A stretch of 33,335 nt of DNA from an uncultured Verrucomicrobiae bacterium (GTDB lineage Bacteria > Verrucomicrobiota > Verrucomicrobiia > JADLBR01 > CALLMV01), in NCBI GenBank assembly GCA_938005615.1, contig CALLMV010000005.1:72323-105657 (forward strand), in the 5' to 3' direction. A program made the position numbers and the translations under genes. The first letter of the stretch is position 1. Every line of letters begins with the position of its first letter. Positions 1-7,956 of this stretch are shown in pieces. The notes under the pieces were generated by a model that was not told where the DNA came from, ran no database searches, and saw only the letters and a program-made list of their open reading frames with translations.

Positions 1-25
1 AGAGATGAAATCATGCAAAAAGTTC

Positions 26-1006
26 CTAAACACCCGGTAGTCTGTAAAAGGCTCGATTCTCAAATGCCCATAACTTTTCTGTTGGCCCGGGCGATCCCTC
101 AGCAAGGCTGTTTAATGCACGAGTGACCATTTGTATTTTTGAATCAATGTTATCTACAAGATTCACAAAGACTGCCTCCGCAGTCTGAGGGAGAATCGCT
201 GCACCAAATTCATGCTGCCCGTGATGTGATAGTATAATGTGCTTGAGGTGTATCAGTATATCTTCTGCCAGACCACATTCCTTTGCTGCGCTCTCAAGCC
301 AACATATGACAATGGCCACATGGCCCAACAACGAGCCCTTCGCAGTATACTCTGAACGGGGGTACATCTCCAACTCTTCAACCTTGCCCAAATCGTGGAG
401 CAAGATACCTGCATAAACAAGGCTCTCGTTGAGATGTGGAAAATCTCGCACGTTTAAAAGCGCCTGTGCTTCTCGAAGCATCATCAAGGTGTGTTGTAGA
501 AGCCCACCTCGATAAGCGTGATGTGCCATCTTCGCCGCGGCTGCATTTCGAAATGACTGCTCATGATCTTTGAAAAGCTTACCGACAGTTAAGCTCAGTT
601 CCCGGGGCTTCAAGCGTTCGATATATTCTGAAAGCTCCTTCCAGGCTTTGTCTAAATCAATCGGTGCAGACTCCATCAAAAGCTCTGGCCGATACCCATC
701 GGATAGATCCCGCTCACTAACAGGTCGAATGTTCATCAAGTCCATTTGCCTGCCAAACTGCTGATGGTGAGACACCTTACCCATGACTTTCATATGGTCT
801 CCGGGCTTCCATTCCCCGGATTCTAAAGTGGCAAAATGTGCACGATCCTCAAATATGTTGGCTGCTACAGTCGCGCTCATATCGTCCAGAGTCAGCCGAA
901 AGTAAGGTTGTCCGTTTTTAGAAACTTTTCTCTCCACACCGCGCATCACTACAAAACCCGTCCATGGATCTTTCAAATTTTGCTCAAGAGCCTCGCGCAA
1001 ATTCAT
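26..1006 (-). CDS. YhaM-like OB-fold/HD-domain 3'-5' exoribonuclease
   Basis: This 326-residue protein resembles the YhaM/CBF1 family, which trims RNA (and DNA) from the 3' end in the cytoplasm. An OB-fold nucleic-acid-binding segment lies at about residues 15-95. An HD-type metal phosphohydrolase domain covers about 160-300. Visible metal-ligand candidates are His172 (in GLLQHT), the His204-Asp205 pair (LLHDLGK), His229, the His261-His262 pair (LSHHG) and Asp285. Length and domain order fit the family. The gene is complete; its stop is at 26-28. It is transcribed away from the glycosyltransferase gene at 1123 and has no strong SD. A TTGCGA-N17-CAGAAG box ends five bases before the ATG. Family assignment is confident; the exact substrate is inferred. 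Confidence 0.85.
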   Translation of the reverse strand: MNLREALEQNLKDPWTGFVVMRGVERKVSKNGQPYFRLTLDDMSATVAANIFEDRAHFATLESGEWKPGDHMKVMGKVSHHQQFGRQMDLMNIRPVSERDLSDGYRPELLMESAPIDLDKAWKELSEYIERLKPRELSLTVGKLFKDHEQSFRNAAAAKMAHHAYRGGLLQHTLMMLREAQALLNVRDFPHLNESLVYAGILLHDLGKVEELEMYPRSEYTAKGSLLGHVAIVICWLESAAKECGLAEDILIHLKHIILSHHGQHEFGAAILPQTAEAVFVNLVDNIDSKIQMVTRALNSLAEGSPGPTEKLWAFENRAFYRLPGV

Positions 1007-1011
1007 GCTAA

Positions 1012-1040
1012 CTTCTGTGCTCTACTGAATTATGTCGCAA
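1012..1040 (-). promoter_or_regulatory. Candidate leaderless promoter of the HD nuclease gene
   Basis: On the minus strand, TTGCGA (1035-1040), a 17-base spacer and CAGAAG (1012-1017) are followed by five bases and the ATG. The -10 matches consensus at only three of six positions, so support comes mainly from the geometry shared with other genes in the window. Confidence 0.35.
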
Positions 1041-1085
1041 GGAAAAGTCGGCATCTCGAAAAAACACTTCTGTAATTCTAGCGGA

Positions 1086-1115
1086 TTGGACATTCCCGCA
1101 TAACACCGCCACCAT
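1086..1115 (+). promoter_or_regulatory. Candidate promoter of the GH17-like/GT2 gene
   Basis: TTGGAC (1086-1091), an 18-base spacer and CACCAT (1110-1115) lie seven bases before the ATG at 1123. The -10 is weak. No SD sequence is visible before this start. Confidence 0.3.
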
Positions 1116-1122
1116 CTGCCTG

Positions 1123-3627
1123 ATGCGCGTCAGAGAAAAACTTGGAATGATCAGAGCCCTCGCCTACGGTCCGTTTGCGCCCTCTAGCTCTCCCGAGCAA
1201 ACGCAACTTAGCTTACGAGAAAAAATTCGCCTGGACGCTCCAGTCATTCGTAAACTCGGCGCGAATACTATCCGCCTATACGAAGTTCCCGATCGTTTAA
1301 CCCTCGATCTGTTACACTCCGAAAAACTCGCTGTCATCCTCACCTTGGCTTGGTCACAGCATCTGACGTTTCTTACCGACAGCAAAGCGAGCCGCATCGT
1401 GGAAGAAGAAATCGAATCACAAATCAACTGTCTCTATCCACACCCGGCTATCAAAGCAATTCTCGTAGGCAACGAAATCCCTCCGGAAATCGTGCGCTGG
1501 CAAGGGACAAACCGAACACTCAGATTTCTCGACCGCTTGATTTCTCGCGTTCGCAAGCGCTTGGAAAATATTCCTCTAGGTTATGCCTCGTTCCCCACCA
1601 CTGAATACCTCATCCCGGCACAAGCAGACTTTCTCGCCATAAATGTCTTCCTTCACGAACCCACCTCCTTAAGAAATTACATTGATCACCTTTCAGAAAT
1701 CGCTCACGAACGACCACTACTCTTAACAGAAATTGGGTTTGACTCTCTGGCCCACGGCGAAATTGGTCAGGCCAACCTCTACCAAAAGATCATCCCCGTA
1801 TTAGCTGACTCACCACTTTGCGGTGTCTGCTTTTTTAGTTTTACCGACGAGTGGTGGCGAGGAGGCCAGCAAGTCACAGGATGGCATTTCGGAATCACAC
1901 GGCCAGACCGCAGCCAGAAACCGGCATGCGAAATTGTCCAGAATTTTTTCAACTTTATTTCCTTGCCAAACTCTACCCATGTTCCGTTTTCCGTTGCAAT
2001 TTGCGCACGGAATGCCGAACAGACTCTTGCAAGATGCCTGAGCTCCATAGAACATCTCCAGCCTGCCCCCGAACAAATTATTCTAATTAACGACGGCTCA
2101 AGCGACACTACGCCGCAAATCCTCAGAGATTGGGCTTCTAAAAATCCTGCCCAGCGTACACTGCTAAATACCCCGGGCATCGGTTTGTCCGCTGCTCGCA
2201 ACCTAGCTCTAGCCGAGGCAAAAACAGAATACATAGCCTACTGCGATGCTGACTGCGAACTCCCAGTACGCTGGCTCCACTATCTTTACAGAGCATTTCA
2301 AGATCAACCCACTGCGCGCGCTGCTGGTGGCCCAAATTTCCCTCCGAGGTCAGAACACCCCAAAACCGCCGCCCTCAATGCAGCCCCTGGCACTGCCGGA
2401 CACGTCCTGCTTTCACCACGAAACGCCGAGCACATCCCGGGCTGTAACCTCGCACTCCACGTGCCGACAGCCCAAAAGATTAATGGCTTCGACCCCACCT
2501 TTCATACTGCAGGAGATGACGTTGACATCTGCTGGCGCATACTCGACGCCGGTCACACCATCGCCTACCACCCTGGCGCATGGCTATGGCACCTGAGGCG
2601 CAGCTCTTGGCGAGGTTACTGGAAACAGCAATACGGCTACGGAGAGGCAGAGACTCTCCTGCGTTTCAAACATTCACACCGCTTTTCACTTCATGGCCAG
2701 GCTCGTTGGCATGGCACGATATACCCTGTGGGGGTTCAATCATCTCCCGCAAATGCTGGTCGCTACGGATTAGAACCATATCAGTGCCTCTACCCAAGAA
2801 ACCTACCGATTTGGATGCATCAGATGCTGAGTAAAGCCACCCAAAAAAACTCCCTGATTCTCCTCGGGTTTGGTTTGTTCACATGGCTGCTGAGCCAAAT
2901 TTCCCCATCAGCCTCATTCATCGCAGGTATGCCCCTCCACGTACTGCCGGCGCTGTCGGGTTTATTGCTGTGCGCTGGCTTTTGTTTTTTGGTTGCCTGT
3001 ATTTTCACATCTGCCCGTTTGGCTTTTTCTGCCCCTATTCACTCATCCTGTCTGTTGACAACACGACTGCGGCTTACCGTGCTTCAACTCACGCAAAGTT
3101 GGCAGCGCGAAACGGGCCGCTCAAAAACTGAGCGCAGACTTTTTTTTAAAGCACTGGCTTCAGTCAAAGAGAAGCTCCGTACTCTTAGCATAAATCGCGA
3201 AAATCTCAGAGCGATTCGTTGGGATGCCGACGGACTTGACCGCACAAAACTCCTGGAGCACCTGCGTATCACGCTCTGCAATCATGGCTTCATCGTTCAC
3301 ACACCTGTTCATCACGGCGCACCGGACCTCATCATTCCAACATCCGATGACTATTGGTTAGCCATACGCGTCGTTACGGAGTGGCATCAACGCGGAACAA
3401 CCTGCAATAAAATTCGTATCCAGATTGCCTCCGCTTGGAAGCTCATCCGCCGCATCCTGGCATTCCTTATAGCTTCCAACATCTTGCTGTACCTCACAGC
3501 CCTCAATTCACTTGTGCTAGTCACCCTCGTTAACTCAGCGATTGTTTTGATTCAGTTCCACCGCCTCAGAGTAATACAACTTTTACGAAAATACCTGTTG
3601 CATCAGTTTAACATATACAAACCCTAG
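1123..3627 (+). CDS. GH17-like glycosidase fused to GT2 glycosyltransferase, membrane protein
   Basis: The 834-residue protein has two enzymatic halves. Residues ~10-280 form a TIM-barrel glycosidase-like domain resembling GH17/clan A: Glu118 in LVGNEIP is the likely acid/base and Glu203 in LLTEIGFD the likely nucleophile. Residues ~288-505 are a GT-A family 2 domain with the start VAICARNAEQTL, an acidic metal motif at Asp375/Asp377 (CDADCE), Asp465-Asp466 (AGDDVD) and a Trp/Arg-rich stretch at 486-500. Hydrophobic segments lie at ~577-595, 605-630 and 775-812, with a cytoplasm-like basic region between. GT2 plus GH17 is known from NdvB-type beta-glucan synthases, where the GT2 part comes first; here the order is reversed. 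A role in building and remodelling a surface or periplasmic glucan is inferred. An alternative is a GT2 with an inactive barrel. Confidence 0.75.
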   Translation: MRVREKLGMIRALAYGPFAPSSSPEQTQLSLREKIRLDAPVIRKLGANTIRLYEVPDRLTLDLLHSEKLAVILTLAWSQHLTFLTDSKASRIVEEEIESQINCLYPHPAIKAILVGNEIPPEIVRWQGTNRTLRFLDRLISRVRKRLENIPLGYASFPTTEYLIPAQADFLAINVFLHEPTSLRNYIDHLSEIAHERPLLLTEIGFDSLAHGEIGQANLYQKIIPVLADSPLCGVCFFSFTDEWWRGGQQVTGWHFGITRPDRSQKPACEIVQNFFNFISLPNSTHVPFSVAICARNAEQTLARCLSSIEHLQPAPEQIILINDGSSDTTPQILRDWASKNPAQRTLLNTPGIGLSAARNLALAEAKTEYIAYCDADCELPVRWLHYLYRAFQDQPTARAAGGPNFPPRSEHPKTAALNAAPGTAGHVLLSPRNAEHIPGCNLALHVPTAQKINGFDPTFHTAGDDVDICWRILDAGHTIAYHPGAWLWHLRRSSWRGYWKQQYGYGEAETLLRFKHSHRFSLHGQARWHGTIYPVGVQSSPANAGRYGLEPYQCLYPRNLPIWMHQMLSKATQKNSLILLGFGLFTWLLSQISPSASFIAGMPLHVLPALSGLLLCAGFCFLVACIFTSARLAFSAPIHSSCLLTTRLRLTVLQLTQSWQRETGRSKTERRLFFKALASVKEKLRTLSINRENLRAIRWDADGLDRTKLLEHLRITLCNHGFIVHTPVHHGAPDLIIPTSDDYWLAIRVVTEWHQRGTTCNKIRIQIASAWKLIRRILAFLIASNILLYLTALNSLVLVTLVNSAIVLIQFHRLRVIQLLRKYLLHQFNIYKP

Positions 3628-3680
3628 CTCAGCGTAACGACAAATGACCAAGCTCGGCATCGCTAAATCCCAATCGTGAT

Positions 3681-3709
3681 TTGCAATTACTCTTGGAAAA
3701 ACTCATTTT
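3681..3709 (+). promoter_or_regulatory. Candidate leaderless promoter of nadA
   Basis: TTGCAA (3681-3686), a 17-base spacer and CATTTT (3704-3709) are followed by six bases and the GTG start. The TATA-rich bases just before the GTG could be an alternative -10. No SD sequence is seen. Confidence 0.35.
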
Positions 3710-3715
3710 ATATAC

Positions 3716-4642
3716 GTGACACCACTTCAAGAAAAAATCCTCCAGCTTAAAAAAGAAAAAAACGCCGTCATCCTGGCCCACAATTACCAACTCAAAGAAA
3801 TCCAAGAAGTCGCAGACCACGTGGGCGACTCGCTCGGCTTATCTTACCAAGCACGTGAAACAAGCGCTAACATCATTGTCTTCTGCGGTGTCCACTTCAT
3901 GGCTGAAACAGCAAAAATCGTCAACCCGACCCGTAAAGTTCTCATCCCTGATCTTGATGCTGGATGCTCCCTCTCAGATTCCTGCCCACCAGAGCGCTTG
4001 GCAGAGTATCTCCAACAACATCAGCACAAGAACTACTATGTCGTAGCCTACATCAACTGCAGCGCGGGAGTCAAAGCCCTCAGCGACGTCATCTGCACCT
4101 CGGGCAATGCAGAAAAAATCGTCCGCCGTGTTCCCTCTGATCGCAACATACTCTTCGTCCCTGATCAAAACCTCGGCGAATGGGTCCAAGATCGCACAGG
4201 CCGTCATATGACTATGTGGCAGGGCAACTGTTACGTGCACATTGAATTCACACACGCAAGTATCTCACGCATTAGAGAAGAACATCCAAACGCACCAATT
4301 GTCGCACACCCTGAATGTACTCGCGCTGTCCGAATGCTGGCCGACGAAGTCTGCAGTACAGAAAAAATGGTACACTACTGCCGGGACCACCCCTCAGACA
4401 CATTCATCATCGTCACCGAAAGCGGCATGCTTCACCGTCTTAGGCGAGAACTGCCTCACAAACACTTCATCCCCGGCCCGACAGAACTCTGCGCCTGTGC
4501 AGATTGCCGTTACATGAAAATGAATACGCTTGAAAAACTTGCCGCCACACTCGAAACAGAATCCCCAGAAATCATTTTGGAGGAAACCCTTCGGCAACGC
4601 GCACTCATCCCCATCGAGCGAATGCTGGACTGGAGCCGCTGA
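3716..4642 (+). CDS. nadA: Quinolinate synthase NadA
   Basis: NadA condenses iminoaspartate with dihydroxyacetone phosphate to quinolinate in de novo NAD synthesis, using an oxygen-sensitive [4Fe-4S] cluster with three cysteine ligands. The 308-residue protein has the family's AHNYQ segment (21-25), GVHFMAETAKI (58-68), AHPECTRAV (197-205) and the C-terminal ADCRYMKMNTL (262-272). By family comparison the cluster ligands are Cys84, Cys201 and Cys264. The length is typical of the compact NadA form. The start is GTG at 3716, giving MTPLQEKIL. It is the last + strand gene before a convergent MBL gene 24 bases away. No nadB or nadC lies in the window, so the other NAD genes must be elsewhere. Confidence 0.96.
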   Translation: MTPLQEKILQLKKEKNAVILAHNYQLKEIQEVADHVGDSLGLSYQARETSANIIVFCGVHFMAETAKIVNPTRKVLIPDLDAGCSLSDSCPPERLAEYLQQHQHKNYYVVAYINCSAGVKALSDVICTSGNAEKIVRRVPSDRNILFVPDQNLGEWVQDRTGRHMTMWQGNCYVHIEFTHASISRIREEHPNAPIVAHPECTRAVRMLADEVCSTEKMVHYCRDHPSDTFIIVTESGMLHRLRRELPHKHFIPGPTELCACADCRYMKMNTLEKLAATLETESPEIILEETLRQRALIPIERMLDWSR

Positions 4643-4666
4643 ACAAACACCACACTGAACGAACAG

Positions 4667-5485
4667 CTACCGGCACGGTATACATTCGCCTTGTTGCGTG
4701 TCGCACACCACATGACGCCAGCACACTACGCCGGGTTCGATTACCGTCACACCCAAGCCCCTCTGATCTGCCTGCGAAAGGAGCGCTGCAAAAGCCTCCC
4801 TCACTACATCCAGCGAATTACAGTCTCCACTCAAATGTCCCAAAACCAGATGTCGAGTCCTTTCCGTCACCAACTCCCGAGCCAATCTGGCTGCAACCTC
4901 GTTGCTCAAATGCCCATGCCTGGACAGTATTCTCTGCTTAACCGACCAAGGTCTCTTGCCATCCGCCTGCAACAAGCCCACGTCGTGGTTGCTTTCGAGT
5001 ACTAAGATGTCACATCCACGGAACCTTTCTACCACTAAACGCGATGGATGCCCAATATCGGTAGCAAAGCCGATCACACGCCCGCCCAGCTCAATCCGGA
5101 ACGCCACTGGATCATACGCATCATGAGCCACAGGCACTGGCAAAACTCGTGCTACCCCTAGGTTGAACACCTCACCATTCTGAAAGATTTTTGCCCTTGG
5201 CATCCTCTCGCCCCACTTCTGCCGGAGTACTTCAAACGTTTGGCCATTCATGTACAGAGGTACGCCCGCTCGCCCGAGGGCCAAAGCTCCCGCGACGTGG
5301 TCGCCGTGCTCGTGGGTGATTAACACTCCGCACAACGCCTGCAAGGCCACTCCCAACTCTTGCAGAGCACAGGTGATACGCCGTGCGCTCACTCCCGCGT
5401 CAATCATCAGGGCAAAATCACCCATGCGTAACAGAGCACAGTTTCCCGAGCTCCCACTAGCTAGCACGCTCAGCGTCACACTCAT
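4667..5485 (-). CDS. MBL-fold metallo-hydrolase, WalJ/YycJ type
   Basis: A 272-residue metallo-beta-lactamase-fold protein. The N-terminus has the SGSSGNC motif (10-16) typical of the WalJ/YycJ group. The metal motif THEHGDH lies at 57-63, with further ligand candidates in VAHDAYD, FATDIGH and ESNHD and the final His in LGHLSG. WalJ proteins are putative exonucleases or DNA-associated hydrolases linked to cell-wall and genome maintenance; the substrate here cannot be read from sequence. The C-terminus (after about 240) carries extra cysteines (VVCWRHVVCDTQQGECIPC) that the core fold does not need. The gene stands alone between the nadA 3' end and a 247-base spacer below rluA. Confidence 0.85.
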   Translation of the reverse strand: MSVTLSVLASGSSGNCALLRMGDFALMIDAGVSARRITCALQELGVALQALCGVLITHEHGDHVAGALALGRAGVPLYMNGQTFEVLRQKWGERMPRAKIFQNGEVFNLGVARVLPVPVAHDAYDPVAFRIELGGRVIGFATDIGHPSRLVVERFRGCDILVLESNHDVGLLQADGKRPWSVKQRILSRHGHLSNEVAARLARELVTERTRHLVLGHLSGDCNSLDVVREAFAALLSQADQRGLGVTVIEPGVVCWRHVVCDTQQGECIPCR

Positions 5486-5493
5486 TTATTCAA

Positions 5494-5521
5494 CTTATGG
5501 CAATGCGATACTAGCAAACAA
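5494..5521 (-). promoter_or_regulatory. Candidate promoter of the MBL hydrolase gene
   Basis: Minus-strand TTGTTT (5516-5521), a 16-base spacer and CATAAG (5494-5499, four of six matches) lie eight bases before the ATG at 5485. No SD sequence is present. Confidence 0.4.
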
Positions 5522-5543
5522 CTCTTGTTGAAACAGACATAGC

Positions 5544-5579
5544 AAAAAAACTCTAATTTCATCCATCCATCAAAGAGTT
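5544..5579 (-). terminator. Weak terminator-like hairpin downstream of the RluA gene
   Basis: On the minus strand, AACTCT (5574-5579) pairs with AGAGTT (5549-5554) across a 19-base loop, followed by a run of T (complement of 5544-5550). The stem is only six bases and AT-rich, so termination is plausible but uncertain. It lies in the spacer between the RluA and MBL genes, the right place to end the RluA transcript. Confidence 0.35.
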
Positions 5580-5732
5580 CAGTGCTTAGTCGAAAGTTCT
5601 TCAGCTGCTAGAATGTTAAGCTAATTCAATCTGTCTTCCTCGCATTCTCAGACAAGTATCGGCCTTACAAACAGACACATTGCCCGAATCAGAAGGTAAT
5701 TTCTTGTAACACTGTGAGCAGCAACAAAACCA

Positions 5733-6713
5733 CTATTGAAAAAAAACTTCAGTGCACGAAGGCAACAACAAAGGTTTATCCCTAGAACAAAATGCATTGA
5801 AATCTTGTGGAATCGAGGCTGCTATCTCGAGACACTGGTCAGTCAGGGGATGTCGAAAACGTATCACCGCTGCGTGCAACAAACAACGTGCAGCACGTGA
5901 AGCTTGGCGGCCGTAGATCTCATCACCAAGGATAGGATGGCCTGCGTGACTGGTGTGCACCCGGATCTGATGTGTCCGACCCGTAAGAATCTGGCAATGC
6001 AACAGACTCCAGTCTCTGCCGCTGTCCAGCACACGATAAAGTGTCGTCGCTGGACGACCTTGCTTGGAAACAGTCATTTTTTTCCTGTTCACCGGATGGC
6101 GGGTAATCGCGCCATCCCAAACACCTTGGCGTACGCTAGGCACGCCAGCCACGACGGCTAGGTAATGTTTCTCTACCTTACGAGTGGCAAACGAGCGCGA
6201 GAGGGCCAAGTGGCTCAGGTTTGTTCGCGCTATAATCAGTACTCCCGAGGTATCTTTATCCAAACGATGCACAATGCCGGGACGGAGTTGGCCGCCAATA
6301 GAGGAAAGCCTGCCCTCGTAGTGATAGAGGAGCGCTGAAACAAGCGTACCTCGGGTGTGGCCAGCGCCCGGATGTACCACCAGGCCGGGCGGTTTATTAA
6401 TTGCGACGAGGTGCTCATCTTCGTAGAGAATTTCAAGCGAGATGTTTTCTGGTTCAGGGAAAGGTGCTTTTTCTGCAGGTGGTTCGCACAAGCAAACTCG
6501 ATCGCCAGCAATTAAAATTCTCGAAGGTCTTGCATGTGTCCCATTTACCGTGATGTGTCCAGATTCGATAAGTTTTTTGATTTGCGTACGGGATAGTTCT
6601 GGAACGTTTCTGGCGAGCCAGGCATCCAGGCGTGGGGCTTTTTTTTCCACGACAAAATTTCGCTGTTGTAAATCGCTGAACGCATCCAGACGTTGCGGTT
6701 CTTCTTTGCTCAT
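5733..6713 (-). CDS. RluA-family pseudouridine synthase (RluD-like) with S4 domain
   Basis: This enzyme isomerises uridine to pseudouridine in large-subunit rRNA. From the start at 6713 (MSKEEPQRL) it has 326 residues. An S4 RNA-binding domain occupies roughly residues 24-75. The catalytic domain follows with INKPPGLVVHPGAG and the signature GIVHRLDKDTSG, whose Asp (residue 152) is the catalytic nucleophile. The late segment LTGRTHQIRVH is also typical. A frame start at 6749 would add 12 residues, but it sits on the start codon of the divergent kinase gene and has no SD; the 6713 ATG has a weak AAGAG ten bases upstream. RluD-type specificity (23S helix 69) is inferred from S4 presence and length. 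Confidence 0.93.
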   Translation of the reverse strand: MSKEEPQRLDAFSDLQQRNFVVEKKAPRLDAWLARNVPELSRTQIKKLIESGHITVNGTHARPSRILIAGDRVCLCEPPAEKAPFPEPENISLEILYEDEHLVAINKPPGLVVHPGAGHTRGTLVSALLYHYEGRLSSIGGQLRPGIVHRLDKDTSGVLIIARTNLSHLALSRSFATRKVEKHYLAVVAGVPSVRQGVWDGAITRHPVNRKKMTVSKQGRPATTLYRVLDSGRDWSLLHCQILTGRTHQIRVHTSHAGHPILGDEIYGRQASRAARCLLHAAVIRFRHPLTDQCLEIAASIPQDFNAFCSRDKPLLLPSCTEVFFQ

Positions 6714-6741
6714 TGCTAAATTACTCTTAAGATAACACAAT
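6713..6741 (+). promoter_or_regulatory. Candidate leaderless promoter of the kinase gene
   Basis: TTGCTA (6713-6718), a 17-base spacer and CACAAT (6736-6741) lie six bases before the ATG at 6748. The -35 box begins on the RluA start codon of the opposite strand, so kinase initiation and RluA expression could interfere. Confidence 0.45.
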
Positions 6742-6747
6742 CTTTGC

Positions 6748-7956
6748 ATGGCGGAAGAAAACGCGACACAAGATGAATCAGCTGAGCAGCCTCAGAGCCA
6801 ATCCCAACCGCAAATGCTCATGTCGTGCCCTGAGACGGGAAAACCGATAGACGTGTCGGCCGTGGAGCCGGGAACAGAATTCCAATCGCCATACACTGGC
6901 AAAACTCTGATTAGCGAGTGGCGCCTCGGGCCGTATGTTTTAAAAAAGCGTCTGGGCTCTGGCGGCATGGGTACGATCTACCTAGCTGTTGATGAAAAAC
7001 TCGGGCGCACCGCATGTGTCAAGATTCTGAAACCTGAACTCTCCAAACAGCCGGGATTTTTAGAGACTTTTGCCAAGGAGGCACAAATTACGGCGTCCAT
7101 CAGCCATCCCAATGTCGTGCAGGTTTATCACTTCGGAACGGAGCGAGGAGTATCTTACTTGGCAATGGAGCTGCTTAATGGAGGCAGTCTCGATGACCTG
7201 ATGAACCGTGAAGGAAAGTTGAGTGAACAACGCGCACTGGAAATTGGGATCCAAGCTGCAAGAGGACTCAAGGAAGCGTTCAGCCGCGGCCTGTTACACC
7301 GTGATGTCAAGCCAGGTAACGTTCTCTTCAGTCATGACGGCACAGCGAAGATCGTGGACTTCGGCCTCTCGATGCCGCTGGATGAAGCTCGCGAATACGA
7401 TGGAGAAGTCTGGGGCACCCCTTACTATGTCGCTCCAGAAAAGCTAGACAGCAAAGGAGAAGATTGTCGCAGCGATATTTATTCCTTAGCAGCCTCACTT
7501 TTTCACGCGATGGCGGGGCGTGCACCTTTCGAGGCCGACACCGTCTCGCTTGTCGCTTGGAAGCATTTAAAGGCCGGGCGCGTATCTTTAAAGACTTTCG
7601 CGCCTCACATCCACAACGAGACGGCTCGTGTAATAAACCGAGCTCTAGAAAGGGAACCTTCCGCGCGGTATCAGAACTACGATGAGTTTATAGATGCTTT
7701 GGAATACGCTTTAAAAACAAGCAAGGAAGTTCCTCTCGAGGAAGAGAAAAAAGTCCGAGATTTGACGGGGGCTCAGGCTGAGCAGCGTCTCGGTCTTTAT
7801 ATCATGGCCGCCGCAATCATCCTAGGCATCGTGATCGTAACTCTTTTTCTGGTATTTAATCGTGCTAAGCAAGAAAGAGTCGACCCTCTACAACTAGAGC
7901 TTGAGCTGGCACGCCAAACCCCGCAACAGCCGCCCTCTCCCACGCCTGTGAAATGA
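6748..7956 (+). CDS. Membrane-anchored Hanks-type Ser/Thr protein kinase
   Basis: A 402-residue eukaryotic-like kinase. A ~60-residue N-terminal leader rich in Gln and Glu contains a short Cys-Pro segment (MSCPETGKPID). The kinase domain starts near 63. It has the glycine loop LGSGGMGTIY (69-78), the ATP-binding lysine Lys92 (CVKILK), the catalytic loop HRDVKPGN with Asp186, DFG at 204-206, and a GTPYYVAPE activation-segment end (223-231). A single transmembrane helix lies at ~350-370, and a short Pro/Gln-rich tail would be outside. It lacks PASTA repeats, so there is no evident sensor. All catalytic residues are present. The last four bases (ATGA) overlap the start of the AsmA-like gene, so the two are translationally coupled. 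The phosphorylation target is unknown. Confidence 0.93.
   Translation: MAEENATQDESAEQPQSQSQPQMLMSCPETGKPIDVSAVEPGTEFQSPYTGKTLISEWRLGPYVLKKRLGSGGMGTIYLAVDEKLGRTACVKILKPELSKQPGFLETFAKEAQITASISHPNVVQVYHFGTERGVSYLAMELLNGGSLDDLMNREGKLSEQRALEIGIQAARGLKEAFSRGLLHRDVKPGNVLFSHDGTAKIVDFGLSMPLDEAREYDGEVWGTPYYVAPEKLDSKGEDCRSDIYSLAASLFHAMAGRAPFEADTVSLVAWKHLKAGRVSLKTFAPHIHNETARVINRALEREPSARYQNYDEFIDALEYALKTSKEVPLEEEKKVRDLTGAQAEQRLGLYIMAAAIILGIVIVTLFLVFNRAKQERVDPLQLELELARQTPQQPPSPTPVK

Noticed and set aside
4643-4666. Terminator between nadA and the MBL gene
   Set aside because: The 24-base spacer holds no stem followed by a T run on either strand.
6714-6749. ATG at 6749 as the RluA start
   Set aside because: It overlaps the kinase start codon, has no SD sequence, and adds 12 residues not expected in the family. 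The ATG at 6713 is better placed.
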